From Channa striata (taxonomy: Eukaryota; Chordata; Actinopteri; Anabantiformes; Channidae): DNA of 64,000 nt. Numbering within the stretch: the first letter of the stretch is position 1; each line of letters opens with the position of its first letter. The notes below the pieces were generated by a model. It had not been told where the DNA came from and searched no databases. It saw nothing but the letters and a program-made list of their open reading frames with translations. This document shows, piece by piece, positions 12,201 to 23,911 of the stretch. The DNA lies in contig CM065169.1 in NCBI GenBank assembly GCA_033026295.1, forward strand, positions 7,661,462-7,725,461, read 5' to 3'. The position numbers and the translations under genes were made by a program.

Positions 12201-15200
12201 TCACTAGTGCAGACACCAGCATTTTAATAATAAATTATTAATGATATTAACCAGTCGGTTTGTTGGATTTAACCTGCACATGCCCGGCCGGTGTATTTTT
12301 ATCTGAGGTCAGTGTGGCAACATTTGAGCTAAAGGTGATAAGTGCAAGATCAGACCTGATATGAACGAACACAGGTGAGTCCACACCAGTGATTTACTCT
12401 TAGGTTAGGACAGCAGGGGGAAATCCCAGCTTTCCTGGAGGTTAGTGAACTACTGCCTCTCCTTGGTCGGACCTGTGATCACCTCAGCAGATGGGATTTG
12501 TGCGTCTCTCACTGTATCCAACAGCCTGCTCTGGTTTGAAGCACAGATCCTGAGTGCAGTCCTCTGTACCTGTTTCCCCATCTGCCTACGCTGTTGATCA
12601 AGCATCATTGTGCTCTCAGCACAGCGTATCCAGGCTGTTTCGTCATGCAGCGGCGCTCTCTGAGGTTGTTTCAGGAGAGAGCTGCACAGCGAGAGGCCTT
12701 TATGGCTGTTATGATGGGTACAGTAGTTTTTGTGCTTAGCAGGCTGAGGTTTGGTTAAAGAGTGATTCTTTGAGGCACAAATAATCTCTTTAAGTTAAAC
12801 CTCTGCGGCTTCAGCAAGTGAAATAGGAGACAGAAGGAGGCAATGAACAAAAAGCTGCTTTTACAGCTGGAAAAATATTTCTTTAGCTTTAATATTAGCT
12901 GTGTTTCCCGAATCCAAGAATCCAACAAGGCTACGAAATGTACAAACATCTTTCATTTGGAGCAGTATCATCATTGTGAGCAGCTTCAACTTTAAAACTC
13001 TTTCAGGGAATTAAAATTTAAGCTTTATGAATAGCTGTTAGAAATGATCCATTGTGCAACTGTTCACTTTTTTTAGCTGTGTCACATAAAGTAGTACAGT
13101 ACTTTATCACACTTTATCTGCTCGTTGTTATTGTGCATGAAAAGTGTCATTCAGACATGAATTTGTCTTTTTTTATGTGTGAAATGACATAACTAGGCCA
13201 CTGGTCTATAGCGCCCCTATTGGCCAAATATCGCACTAACAATGTGTTTAAAGGGTACATTTGGTAATTTCCCCAATTAATCATATTGTCCAACATCATC
13301 GTGCATAAGACAAATGAAACACAACTGGAGCAAAGGTTGTTTGTAGACATGGCATGAATGTTTGTGAAGCCTCCACCTTCAAACATACAGTCATATAATG
13401 TAGCTTTATTTGGAAATTAATACCCAAATAATTTTTCACATCCCACACCTTCCACACACCAAGTTCAAAACTAAGCCCCTGCTTCATTTAAAGTCTTACC
13501 ACAAACAAAAAGATTTGTTCTGCCTCCAAAGAAACTATAATTCAGATGAAAGCTCTTGCAGTAAAAGGTTTGATAAGACAGGCTGTAATTCGCCTTGATG
13601 CACCATCAGTTCACGTACATTGGACAGTTGTTGTCCTTTCAGTGAGCGCAGAGGTCACACTGTCACCCATGGGTGTTAGAGCAACTCCGTCCTGCCCTTC
13701 AGCGATGTTCTCTAAGCCAAGCAAAGAATTTTCTGCTCATACTGTACCACCTACAGTGGACCACGCTGTAGCTGTGGGCTTTGGCGGCCCAGCGCTTGTG
13801 TGTGACCCTCCTGGGATACACACTTATGGAAACATTCTCCCTCAATGCATGCTTGTTGGAAAATAGCCTGAAGGTGGCCACCAAACAGCAGCTTCATCAA
13901 GGCCTTTTTTTTTTTTTTTTTTGGCGTGTCGTGACACAAACACAGAGCTGCTTTCAAGTCCAAATTTGATTTAGTGGAGCTGTTAACACCATGGCGAAAT
14001 GGCATCCTGCCAAAGTGGGGAATACATTTGATACAATTAAACTAATATGAACATCAATCAAACACGAATCAACAGATTGCTCATCGTTTTTGTCTCTGCT
14101 CTATCCTTTGTCTTTATATTTCAGACTGAGAACAGGCTGTGAGCGTGTGTGCGTGTCTGTACTCTCCAGATAGGCTGCAATAATTATCTTTGATACATTA
14201 TGGATTATTCATTCAATTTTTCTGCCCCTGCTGACTTGACACAGTTTAACAACCAATGAGGATTTGGAAATTTGGACAGAAGAGTGGCTACAGAACGCTA
14301 AAAATAGACATTGTTAATAAAAATGCAGCAAAGACGGGCTGGTATATTTGGCTGGACTTGATGAGTTAAAGGAGCCACTCATGGATGGAAATCATGAAAA
14401 AGAAACCACAGGAATTGTCTTATTATTTAGGGCAAAATATCATACTAAAGGAAAAATGTTTCTAGACTGGTTTTCAGGCATTATTCCTATTTGTAGGGAC
14501 TAGCAAGGCTAACAAACGCAACATCATGCAATAGAATAGATAAGATTATAATAATAAGTACTATAATGACATGTACTAAATAGGTGATTTTAAATATTTT
14601 TTTAAATACATAACAGATTTTGCAGATTTAACAGATTGGTCAGATTGGAGTCTATTAAAACCTCATTTCAGTTCGAGCACCATATTGCCTTCCTACAATT
14701 TGTTGCTTCGTGTCAAACGAGTCCCCGCTGTGCACATGCAGCTCCTCGCAATTATGGGACTGTGTTCTCCTCTGAAAGACTGACAGCGCTGACAGCTTGT
14801 TGGTTGATCCGTCCAAGACGTCTCGGAGGATGTGGCTTAATTATAACCTCTTTTGATCTGCAAACTCCGGGAGAGGCCAGCTCTCTGCCCTGGGTGTGTC
14901 ATCACTCCCACTCACCCATTTGCACTGACTGATGATTCTTCACCTTTTGTAGGATTAAAGAGTAGAAAACTACTGCATGTCGAAGACATCCAGCATAGAA
15001 TTACTGTAGTAAGTTCCTGCAGATGCATTGAAAAGACCCAAGTAAAACACTTTATATGTGACACTGCCCTGTTTGTGGTTATTAAGACTAAATAAGAAAT
15101 ACAGTCTGGCACATTTTGCTGTAGTAATTATTACGTGCAAGAGAAACCGATGTCATGTTGAGAATGAGAAAGTGTGACAATTTGGGCCATTTTGGAATAA

Positions 15201-15339
15201 CATGTTGATCCAGCTTGTAGACTCCAGTAGAGGCAACGCATCGCTTGCTTTAGTGTCTGAATGGTGATTTTGCTATACATTTATAAACGATCTGGTGTGT
15301 TCGCACCGCTAGCTGCTCCTCCCCCAATGGGGATTGTAA
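9231..15339. other. Noncoding block
   Basis: No gene is supported. The longest open frame (10178-10540, plus) has no recognisable domain. A T18 run lies at about 13904-13922. TAATTA-containing AT-rich stretches occur near 10.0 kb. Nothing else is recognised. Confidence 0.45.
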
Positions 15340-15981
15340 CGAACATATGGGTTCCCGGGTACTCCAATTTCCGAAAGTGATTGTCAATGTCTTTCTATCT
15401 GTGATGGCCCTGAGTTAGACAGGCGGCCTGTCCAGGGTGTACCCGACATCTCGCCCTATAACGTTTGGAATGTGCTCCAGCCCCCCATGACCCTTAACAG
15501 CAGGGGTCTCAAACTCAATTTACTTGGGGGCCGCTGGAGGCAGAGTCGGGGTGAGGCTGGGCCGCATCAGGTTTCCACAAGAAAAACTTTTAAATAATTT
15601 TAATCTTCTCAAATGTCTTTATTTTTTATATTTAACACAAAATAATATGAAAAAATATATAAACAAATTAGAAGAAAATAAATAAGAAATTAATAAGAAA
15701 ATCAATCAATCAATCAGTAATAAGTAAATAAAATAATAATAATTATAATAATTAGGATTCAAATGTCTGTATTAACAGTTCTTTAAGCTTTCTTTAAGCT
15801 GTCCAGGTTGAAGTTTCAATCAAGTGTTTAGCATGCACAAAGTCGTCATTTCCTCAATATACGCCCTATAACGTTCCGTTCGTGCCGGAATGTGCTCCAG
15901 CCCCATTAAACTTTAATGGCCCGTGGGCGCGATGACCCTTGAACAGGATAAGTGTTTATAGATAATGGGTGGATGGATGGA
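15340..15981 (+). repeat. L2/SINE-type tail repeat, split by a hAT-like insertion
   Basis: The left part carries GGGTACTCC, then GGCGGCCTGTCCAGGGTGTA and GTGCTCCAGCCCC, up to 15500. The right part resumes near 15937 with GAACAGGATAAGTG and the (ATGG)n tail TGGGTGGATGGATGG. This is a tail shared by many fish L2-like LINEs and their SINE partners. Other relics in the window lie at 17545-17675, 28945-28985, 44515-44720 and 63013-63103. Confidence 0.65.
15501..15936. mobile_element. hAT-like nonautonomous DNA transposon
   Basis: It begins CAGGGGTCTCAAACTCAATT, a characteristic hAT-type terminus in vertebrate genomes, with GGGGGCCGCTGGAGGCAGAG inside. A decayed opposite end is TGGCCCGTGGGCGCGATGAC, near 15917-15936. 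Flanks CTTAACAG (15493-15500) and CTTGAACAG (from 15938) fit an 8-bp target duplication with one extra base. The interior is AT-rich, contains AATCAATCAATCAATC, and encodes no transposase. Confidence 0.6.
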
Positions 15982-17544
15982 TATGTTACCCATGGAAACA
16001 GTCAAGCTATGAGGGCTTATATACAGTTTATTTGCTCCTAACACACAAATAACAATTGACAAAACATAAGGGAAGCCAGCAAACCTCCCAGGTGCTGAAT
16101 TTAGAAAAGAAGAACACACACCAACAAACATCCGTCACAATTTGACAGTAACGAAAGGTTGATAGCAGAAACACGTTAGGCTGTGAATCACAAGGCAAAA
16201 AACCAAAACCTTTCTCCGTCATTTGAACTGGCAAGAAGTGAAGGTCCATCAAATCAAAAATGTGTTGGATCCGGTTTAGTCTTTTGCCACACTATGATAA
16301 GCATGGAACTGGCCAGTCACTTGTGTACAACTGTCTTTCTAGTGGATTAATTTGTAACATGAACACTATGTTTCTGCCGTACGTCATGACAAAAGATGCC
16401 ACTGAGAGTAAGTTGCAAAAAGCTGTGTGAGTATCACCCGACGCTGTGTTTTAGAGATCCCTCTGTCCAGCTAATATTCAGTAATGCAGTGTTTTTTAAT
16501 AGTCTCGCCTGTATATAAATCAGCATGACACCAACGCCATGTTTTACCATGTGGAAATGCAAAAACTCTGACACCACAACATGGAACCATGTCTAATAGA
16601 AGTACAGGGGGGTTGTTGGTTTTTCATCCGAGAACCTTGGAATCAGTTGGTGGCAGGCTGAATAATGGACAGTGCTGGCGATGTTGGTGGGGTGGGGGTT
16701 GGAATGGGAGTCTGCTACAAAATATTCACTTTCCTCCATCTCAGTCATGGATTTGCTTTCAGAGTTCAGGGCCCTTACCTTTCGTCCATGGCCTGCCATC
16801 TTCCAGAGACATGTTAGTGGCACCCATGCATGAAATTGTAAAATCGCTAATGACATTTTCCTTGCATAATGGCATCCCTTGAAATGGTGCTTACAGCTGC
16901 TGGCTTTTTGATTGAGTAATATAGTGTGTGTGTGTGTGTTGGAGGGGCATGCCTGAGGACACACGTCCTCCATTTTTCAATTTCTGCTTCCCAGACTGCC
17001 AAATGTGCTTAATGTGGGTTATAAATTTAATTGGATGGATAACTGTGCCCTTTTTTAATGCCACCTTTTGCCATGTCCTTGACTTTTCCTTCCACCGACA
17101 TTTTCTATTCATCCATCTCTGTTTATATTGTGTTTCCCTTCATTTCTGTTCATTTAATGACAGGTGTGACGAAAGCTCCTTTCGTAAGTAAAAGTAATTT
17201 GCTTTCTCAAAAAAAAAAAAAAAAAAGGTGGGAAATAAAAGGTATGCTAAAATCGAAAATAAAATCTGCAGGGACACTTCAATTATTAATTTAGTGTCTA
17301 GCTGAGAATTAAGCCTTTCTTTCCTAAACTCATATGACATATCTGTCTGATAGATGACCAATTTAGCTCAGCTTAGCCCTAACAATTGAAATAGGGAGAA
17401 ATAACTGACCTGGCTCTGTCCAAAGTGCATAATTATTATCAAGGTTTGGAAGCTACAGCATGAACACTGGCTGAATTAGAAATAGTACAAGACACGATGA
17501 GTTCCACATCTAACCATCCATTATAAGTAACTGATTGTACTATT
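15982..17544. other. Noncoding block with short TG and poly-A runs
   Basis: A short TG run lies at 16924-16939 and a poly-A run at about 17209-17226. The open frames on both strands between 16589 and 16973 overlap each other and have no recognisable domain. Confidence 0.45.
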
Positions 17545-17675
17545 CAGGGTCTCAGGGGGCCGGAGCCTATCCCAGGGTCCCCCCTGGACATGACTCCAGT
17601 CTACCTCAAGGCCAACACAGAGAGACAATCATTCACATTTTCACCTAAAGGCAATTTAGGATCACCACTTTACCT
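17545..17675 (-). repeat. L2/SINE-type tail repeat relic
   Basis: GGGGGCCGGAGCCTATCCCA, CCAACACAGAGAGACAATCA and GGCAATTTAGGATCACCA are the reverse complement of the tail repeat at 15340-15981. It ends about 80 bases before the Tc1-like element. Confidence 0.65.
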
Positions 17676-17752
17676 AAAATTTAATTTTTGTATTTGGATT
17701 AAATCATTAATAATAGTTAATATTCAGAATTATTCGTTATTAGTGGTTCGCA

Positions 17753-18482
17753 AGTGCATTCAGAAAGTGTTTAGACCCCCTCTACATTTTTTAGAATGGT
17801 TACATTGCAGCCTGACAATACAATTGATTGAATTCATTTGTTTGATTTTTAATCTACACTCAGTGCCCCATAACGACAAGGTGAAAACAGAATTTTAGAA
17901 ATGTACATAAATATTCAGACTCTTTGCAACAATACCTGAAATTTGGCTCAGGTCCCTGTCATATCTCTTGATTGTTTAGATGTTTCTATGCCTTGACTGG
18001 AGTCCACCTGTGATAAATTAAATTGATTGGACATGATTTGGAATGGCACACACCGCTCTATAGAAGGCCTCACCTTATTTAATTGTCAGAGCAAAAAGCA
18101 TGAGGTCAAAGCAACTGCCTGCAGACCTCTGGAACAGGATCATTGCAAGGCACAGATTTAGAGAAAGCCACAAAAAAAAAAAACCTGAAGAACTCTCAGA
18201 CTGTGAGGAACAAGATTTAAGTTTGAACTTTTTGACCTCAATTCTAAACTTTATGTTTGGAGGAAACCAGGCAACGCACATCACCTGACCCATACTATCC
18301 CTACAGTGAAGCACGGTGGTGGCAGCATCATGCTGTGTGGGTGTTTTTCAGACTGGGCCAAAGGAAATATTTCATTCATTAAATCTTTAATAAAACAGAC
18401 ATATTTAAAATTGTAGAATGAGGGGGGAAAAATTAATTATTCTGTAATATCATTCAAGGGTTTGTGAATACTTTTTGAATTA
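17753..18482 (+). mobile_element. Internally deleted Tc1-like transposon
   Basis: The left end reads AGTGCATTCAGAAAGTGTTT and the right end, reverse-complemented, ATTCAAAAAGTATTCACAAA, so imperfect terminal inverted repeats remain. Conserved Tc1 noncoding blocks follow (CCCATAACGACAAGGTGAAA, TTGACTGGAGTCCACCTGTG, GATTGGACATGATTTGGAA). The ~730-base length is under half of a typical 1.6-kb element. Most of the transposase centre is missing. No TA flank could be fixed with certainty. Confidence 0.85.
18100..18350 (+). pseudogene. Tc1 transposase pseudogene
   Basis: The frame opens with MRSKQLPADLWNRIIARHRF, matching the N-terminus of the paired-like DNA-binding domain of Tc1 transposases. It then jumps through an A12 run to nucleotide sequence from the catalytic half (CTCTCAGACTGTGAGGAACA, GTGAAGCACGGTGGTGGCAG, ATCATGCTGTG). 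The second helix-turn-helix and most of the DDE domain are deleted, so it cannot be active. Confidence 0.8.
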
Positions 18483-19539
18483 ACTGGACATACTTTACAC
18501 AAGCTCCAGTTTGGTTTGGGCTTTGTTGTCCATATTAAAACTGTAAAGGGCATAATTGTGTATCGCAGCTTATACACTGTGTTCATTGTAGGACAAACTG
18601 TGTTTTGTGTAGTGTCCATGAACAAAGGCACTACAGAGCAGCACAGGCAACGGCATGAAAAGACAGCGGAATATAAAAGTTTCATTCACTCAGTGGCACA
18701 ATTAACTGCTGCTATTTCAGTCGCAGCATGTGACTGGATGTTTTTGTGTGTCCGTGTGTGTGTGCGTGCACTTACATGTGCAGACTAAAGCTGAAGGTGT
18801 GTCATTGCTGAAGGTTGACACTGGTATGTTGAGACTGAAGCCATCACTGCTGATGGTCTCGCTTTAGAAATGATGTGTGTGTGTGTGTGTGTTTCCATGC
18901 CGGTGATACACACAGATAAACACACACTGCTGTTTTGCAGAGTTTTTGCAGTGTTTTCGGGGTCAGTGTTGGCCTTGCCTCAGGCCATGTCAGACTCAAA
19001 GCAGAGCCTCTCTTCACATGAATAATAATTAGGATACTCTGTGCCAGTTAACAAAGAAATGGACCATCTGGGTTTGATCCTTCCAGCCTCACACAGTCCC
19101 CGCTGTTCATTGTGTGTCCATCTGATGTGCCGTAGACTTCAACCATGTGGCAGAATTACGCTTTTTATAGTCAGCACAGCTCGTCTCCTGCCACAGTGCA
19201 TTACAAGCTGTGAAGAGCTCTAGATGAGATGAGCTGCACTGAAGAGGCTTGTTGTCTCCAAATGGAAAAAGATCACAGTCCATATATGCACACAAATACA
19301 ATTATTTCAGTTGCACTTTACAAGCTGTAGTAATTGTATCGTGAGCAACACTGTTCACCATGGAGGAAACATAAAGCACAGTGGATATTTTGAAATTAGT
19401 GCCCAACCTTAAAAGTAGATGTTTTTATGGTTGGTATAATTTACATGTCACGCCACCATGGGTCACCTTCACTTTTTCTGTGATTTGCTCTTTTCTGCCT
19501 CTTCTTCAGTTCTGGGTTAGAGTGGCTGAACCCTCAAGT
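18483..19539. other. Noncoding block with TG run
   Basis: A TG run lies at about 18874-18892. No gene or named repeat is recognised. Confidence 0.45.
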
Positions 19540-19800
19540 TGGCTGCAGCCTCCAGCAATTTCCAGGGGTTCCCAATGTGTCCCCAGGCTACGTGGGGTGT
19601 GTAATCCCTGAGGTGTATTCTGAGCCTGCCGTAGGCTCTTGTTCCAGTTTGACCTGTCTGAAAACCTCTACAGGGAAAGAATCCGGCAAAAGGGCAGATG
19701 TAGAGACAAACTGTACTGTACAGGGTTCTGTTATCAAGCTGTCCTTCAAGAAGGAGTAGCGGTTCTGGTCTTAGCTCCTCCCATAAAAGATGGAATCTGG
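19540..19800 (-). mobile_element. L2/Maui-like LINE 3' fragment, second copy
   Basis: CCCAATGTGTCCCCAGGCTA, TGTAATCCCTGAGGTGTATT and, after about 60 unrelated bases, GGAGTAGCGGTTCTGGTCTT AGCTCCTCCC correspond to the same LINE 3' region as 4596-4850. The copy is heavily diverged. The overlapping open frame 19639-19935 lies partly inside it and is not a gene. Confidence 0.55.
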
Positions 19801-20384
19801 CCTGCACTTTCAGAACAATTATTCATTGATGAATTCAGACACACAGAAGAAAATAAGAAGGTGACAGAAAAAGGTGTTAAGTCATTAGAAAATGTCACAG
19901 CCACCGTAGTGCTAGAGTTCATCTTTGCCGGCTAAATACATCCTCTCTGCCTTCTCTCACCTTGTCAAGCTGCCAGCTGGCAATAAATTAAGAAAGTCCT
20001 CTTTCCTGCATTCCTGACACGTCGGTTTCATTTTGCTCCCATGAAGTGTATTCCCTGCTGAACATCACGACTCTAGCCGAAGTCTCAGCTGCAGAGGCTG
20101 GTTAGAAACACGGAGCTGGTTCTCAGCTTCTTTCATATTCATTCACTTGCCATATACTATGTTTTCATTCTACAACAGTAAACTAGGATTCAGTGTCTGT
20201 AAATCAGATAAAGGTCCAAATCTGTCTTCAGTGCACTGGTAGAAAGTTTTAAAATTCTTAATTTACTTCAGAACGTTTCGACATTTCAACTCCACTGCAT
20301 TTCTAAACAAAGTTATGTTACATGTTCAACTTTCACAATGCAGCACTATTTTAGCACTAGTCTGTGCATATGTTAATTGTAGGT

Positions 20385-20720
20385 TGCACTGTTTCTTACC
20401 TACAAAGCTCTAAACGGTCAAGCTCCATCCTACCTCAATGATCTCCTAGTACCCTGTCATCCTAATAAACCACTTCGTCTCAGAATGCAGGCCTACTTGT
20501 GGTTTCCAGAATGGGAGGCAGAGCCTTTAGCTATCAAGCTCCTCTCCTTTCCTGGTCCTACCAACTTTCCCAATGTTTTCTTGTCTCTCTTTCCTCTTCC
20601 TCTTTCCTCTCTCTTTCCACTCACCCCAACCTGTCAAGGCAGATGACCGCCCACCCTGAGCCTGGTTCTGATCACAGCTCTGTGTACGTGACTGGATTAC
20701 AAACGCCTTTAAAGTGATCT
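20385..20720 (+). mobile_element. L2/CR1-like LINE reverse-transcriptase C-terminal fragment
   Basis: The translated plus strand gives TYKALNGQAPSYLNDLL, then LRLRMQAY, and in another frame GGRAFSYQAPLLSW. This is the C-terminal part of LINE ORF2 in L2/CR1-type elements. It is followed by a CT-rich stretch and AGGCAGATGACCGCCCACCC TGAGCCTGGTTCTG, a 3' region I associate with these elements. Frames are broken. Confidence 0.65.
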
Positions 20721-21720
20721 TGTGTTGTCTGATGACTCTGAATGTTTTGATTAGCTTTTTAAAAAACTAGAAGCAAGGTAAAGGTCAGCTTGTTTTTATA
20801 ATCCTTTACCTGCATCACGTGCACCGGGCCCTTGATTTTGAACTTGTGGGTTTTTTTTCCCTGACCCCCCCCATTATATTGTACCATTTATTATTTAGGC
20901 GTGATGAAATGATATGACCCCTCCAGATTTCACATCTCAACAGGGCTCCCCACCCCGAGGGCAAAGCCTGGCTTTCGTCCACTGACTGTTACTTTATTTT
21001 TTATTTCAGACACTTCATCAGTTCCTGCAGTGCCACTCAGTTTATTTCCAGCAGCTGGCAAAGCGTAGACTATGGCACCAACATGAGAACACACTTCATC
21101 TAACCACACACCAGTGCACAGGGCAAAACACAACAGCCCCTCTGTGTCCTCAGCAACCCAGTCAGTGCTGGATCATTTAAAAAGACGTTTAGGTGACACT
21201 GTAAAACCCTTTGATACGATAGATTTCAACTGATGTGATACTGTTTGACAATGAAAATATTAGTGACTTCTCACTTCTGCCCTGTAATGCTGCTCATTAG
21301 CTTGTGCTCACCTTTACTTTGACAATGATGGATTTCTTGTCCTTCATCTCCAAAACAGCAGCATTATTCACCCATCTTCAGCAAGGGGATTCATATGTGG
21401 ACATCAACCAAAGTAGAGCTGTGGTCGAATGACATACTGCAGGTGCTCTGGACTTGATTTGAGATTTGCTGTATGTGTCCGTTGCTTGGAAGTGATGGAC
21501 AAGTTGTTGGCTGTGCTGTTACTTTTTTCCAGTCCAGGGACCAGATGCTTAAAGCTCTGTGTAGATTTATGACTAAAGCTACATATATGCACAGATGAGA
21601 TGATATATGCACATGTGCACAAGCCTCATCACTCCCACAGTTCAAAATGAATAGAAATAGAAACACATTTAAACATCTGCAGTGTTAAAAGAAACATAGC
21701 ACCAGTACGCGTTACCGTAC
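20721..21720. other. Noncoding, nothing recognised
   Basis: Only short overlapping frames are present; no exon, RNA gene or named repeat is seen. Confidence 0.45.
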
Positions 21721-21925
21721 TTAAATATATTTTGCAATTATCGGTACTTAAGTAGATTTATTTACTTTTTACTTTCTACGTCTCCTCTCGTGGTCTTATT
21801 TAAAAGACTTATTTGACACATTAGCAGTACTCACACTGAGCTGATGTGCAGTAATTTTTTGTTTGGGTTCCCGAACTTGAACTTGGCGTTGCCTAGCTCT
21901 TCTTCTCACTCGACATGAATGGTAA
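21721..21925. repeat. Interspersed repeat related to the LINE target at 49.4/51.7 kb
   Basis: It begins with TACTTAAATATATTTTGC and repeated TACTTAAGTA / ACTTTTTACTTTC motifs. From 21794 it aligns with 49374-49418 joined to 51749-51843: TTTAAAAGAC, TATTTGACA, CTGATGTG, AGTAATTTT, CCTGAACTTGAAC-like. It is thus an uninterrupted paralogue of the site into which the RTE-like LINE inserted. Confidence 0.65.
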
Positions 21926-22036
21926 AATGGTAAAAGGTCTGCACTTATGTGGCAGTTTTCTACCTATTTGAACCCAGTCAAATACACTTTGACATTTGAC
22001 AGGAGCCGGGGATCGAACCAACAACTGTAGGATTCC
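21921..22036 (-). repeat. tRNA-derived SINE, internally deleted copy
   Basis: CACTTATGTGGCAGTTTTCT, CACTTTGACATTTGACAG and GCCGGGGATCGAACCAACA (B box on the minus strand: GTTGGTTCGATCCC) match the SINE at 6083-6275. Much of the body is missing. It abuts the previous repeat directly. Confidence 0.55.
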
Positions 22037-22785
22037 TATTTTATCATATATTTAATCTGCTTCCCCATTATTTATGTCTGTTATGATTAGTTAGTTAACG
22101 CCCAATAACATGAAGCAGCAGTGACACACAGTGTTTTATTTTTACTAGAGAACATAATAGTTTTTTGTTTGCATATTGTTACTTGCGCCTGCTCCACCAC
22201 ACCTTGGACCTTGGAGGAGGAGATGCTGTGTAGCATTGTCAAAATTATTATCGCGTATGACTCCTGGCTCTGGCCGTCTGTTACGCCTGTACACCGGATT
22301 TATCAACTGTAAACCACCATCTTAAGCCTTTTATAAAACATGTGAAAGATGACTGATTATTGAATTTATTAAATTTTGTTGCTTATGTTGCAAAGACTTT
22401 ACACAATAAGTTTAGGTTAAAATGAAAAGATGTGATGATGATGATGATGTGAGCATTCGATCCAAAATAATGTAAGTAAAATTCAAAGAAAGGATCCTGA
22501 AATAACAATGTTCTAACATAACATTATGCCACTTCATATTTAATCTCCTGATCATTTCATTGACACCACCTCTTGAAAGCTGTTTTATCACGTTCCAGTG
22601 TAAAGTTTTGTGGATTGTTTGTACATCTCCGGCCTCCAGCAACATAACTGAAAACTATGAATATGGAGATTTTTATTCCACGCAGCTATATCTGCATCAG
22701 TTTTTGCCATATGGAAACAGCATGTAAATACTCTGCCACATGTGATGTGTGTTATCCAGCCTACCTAGAATTGTTTAAGTCGATG

Positions 22786-22815
22786 CCCCCCTGGATACAG
22801 ACTTATCCAGGGGGG
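22786..22815. repeat. Perfect 12-bp-arm hairpin
   Basis: Arms CCCCCCTGGATA (22786-22797) and TATCCAGGGGGG (22804-22815) are perfectly complementary around a 6-base loop CAGACT. Confidence 0.9.
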
Positions 22816-23845
22816 ATGTAAAAGACGCCTAACATGGCACCTCATGAGTTTCTAGGACGCCAAAACACATTTAGTTTTTATCTTTGTTTGGTCAGACTCT
22901 ACATCCGCTCTGGGCGGGTGGCAGACTCCATAATTAAGCATAAAATCTTTCGTTGATTTTATGTGAATACGCAAATGGGACCTAAGTACTGCTGCATTCA
23001 GTTTGCTGTGTGTGCCCATGATGAATGTCTGTGACTCTGGAAAGTGCTGTTCAAATAAAGAGCAGTTTAAATAAAGCTTCTGTGCAGCAAATGGCACAGT
23101 GGTTGGACAAGTGGGTTGAGTATCTGCAGCAGGCATGAAAAGGAAGATGGTCTCTGCTGAAATGTCCTGGAGAAATAGGGTCAAGCTCAAACTGCATCTA
23201 CTAGAGGACTGAGCTGTGCTGCAAAAAAAGAGCATAGATTATCAGTTAACCTTCAGCAGATAAATAAACATTAGGAAAAAGAAAAAAAAAAAAAAACTTC
23301 CGAGGGACACCTTCTGCCAGAAGCTGCAGTCTGTTGACTTGGCAAACGGAAATGAAAACCTTTGAATGTGTCTTTTCGGACGCGCTGGCGACCTCTCTGA
23401 AGCCCCTCTTCTCGGATTAATAGAGGCTGCTGGTGCCCAGACCAGTCAGCCAGTGGATAAAGCTAGATCAATGTGACAGTGATGGTGTTTTATGATGCCA
23501 ATAAGACGCTCTTTATGTCTCTCCCTCTCTGCTTTAACTGGAGACACTCAGAGACTGTGTAATGGACTGAGCTGGTACTTGTAAAAGCCAGAACACGCTG
23601 ACTTTCAAGAAAAAGGCGTCAGTGTCTCTTTCTGCTTAGAGCTGAGTGAGATTTGACAATTTTGCTGCTTTTTGTTTTGTGATTCTACATTGTGAGAATG
23701 AATTCCACATGCTGACCTAAAAATAAAGCTCTTTTCCCTTTCTGCCACATCTCAGAGATATATTATGAATAATGGATAGCATTTATATCTTGCTTGACTA
23801 TTTCCATTTCCCAACAGTTTCAAGTGTGCCTACCAGTGTGTAGCA

Positions 23846-23847
<2 letters not shown>

Positions 23848-23910
<63 letters not shown>
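23848..23910. repeat. Long TG microsatellite
   Basis: An uninterrupted (TG)n tract of about 31 units. Confidence 0.98.

Positions 23911-23911
<1 letters not shown>

Noticed and set aside
19639..19935. 98-codon open frame on the plus strand
   Set aside because: It runs through an antisense L2-like LINE fragment and into unique sequence; no protein similarity recognised.
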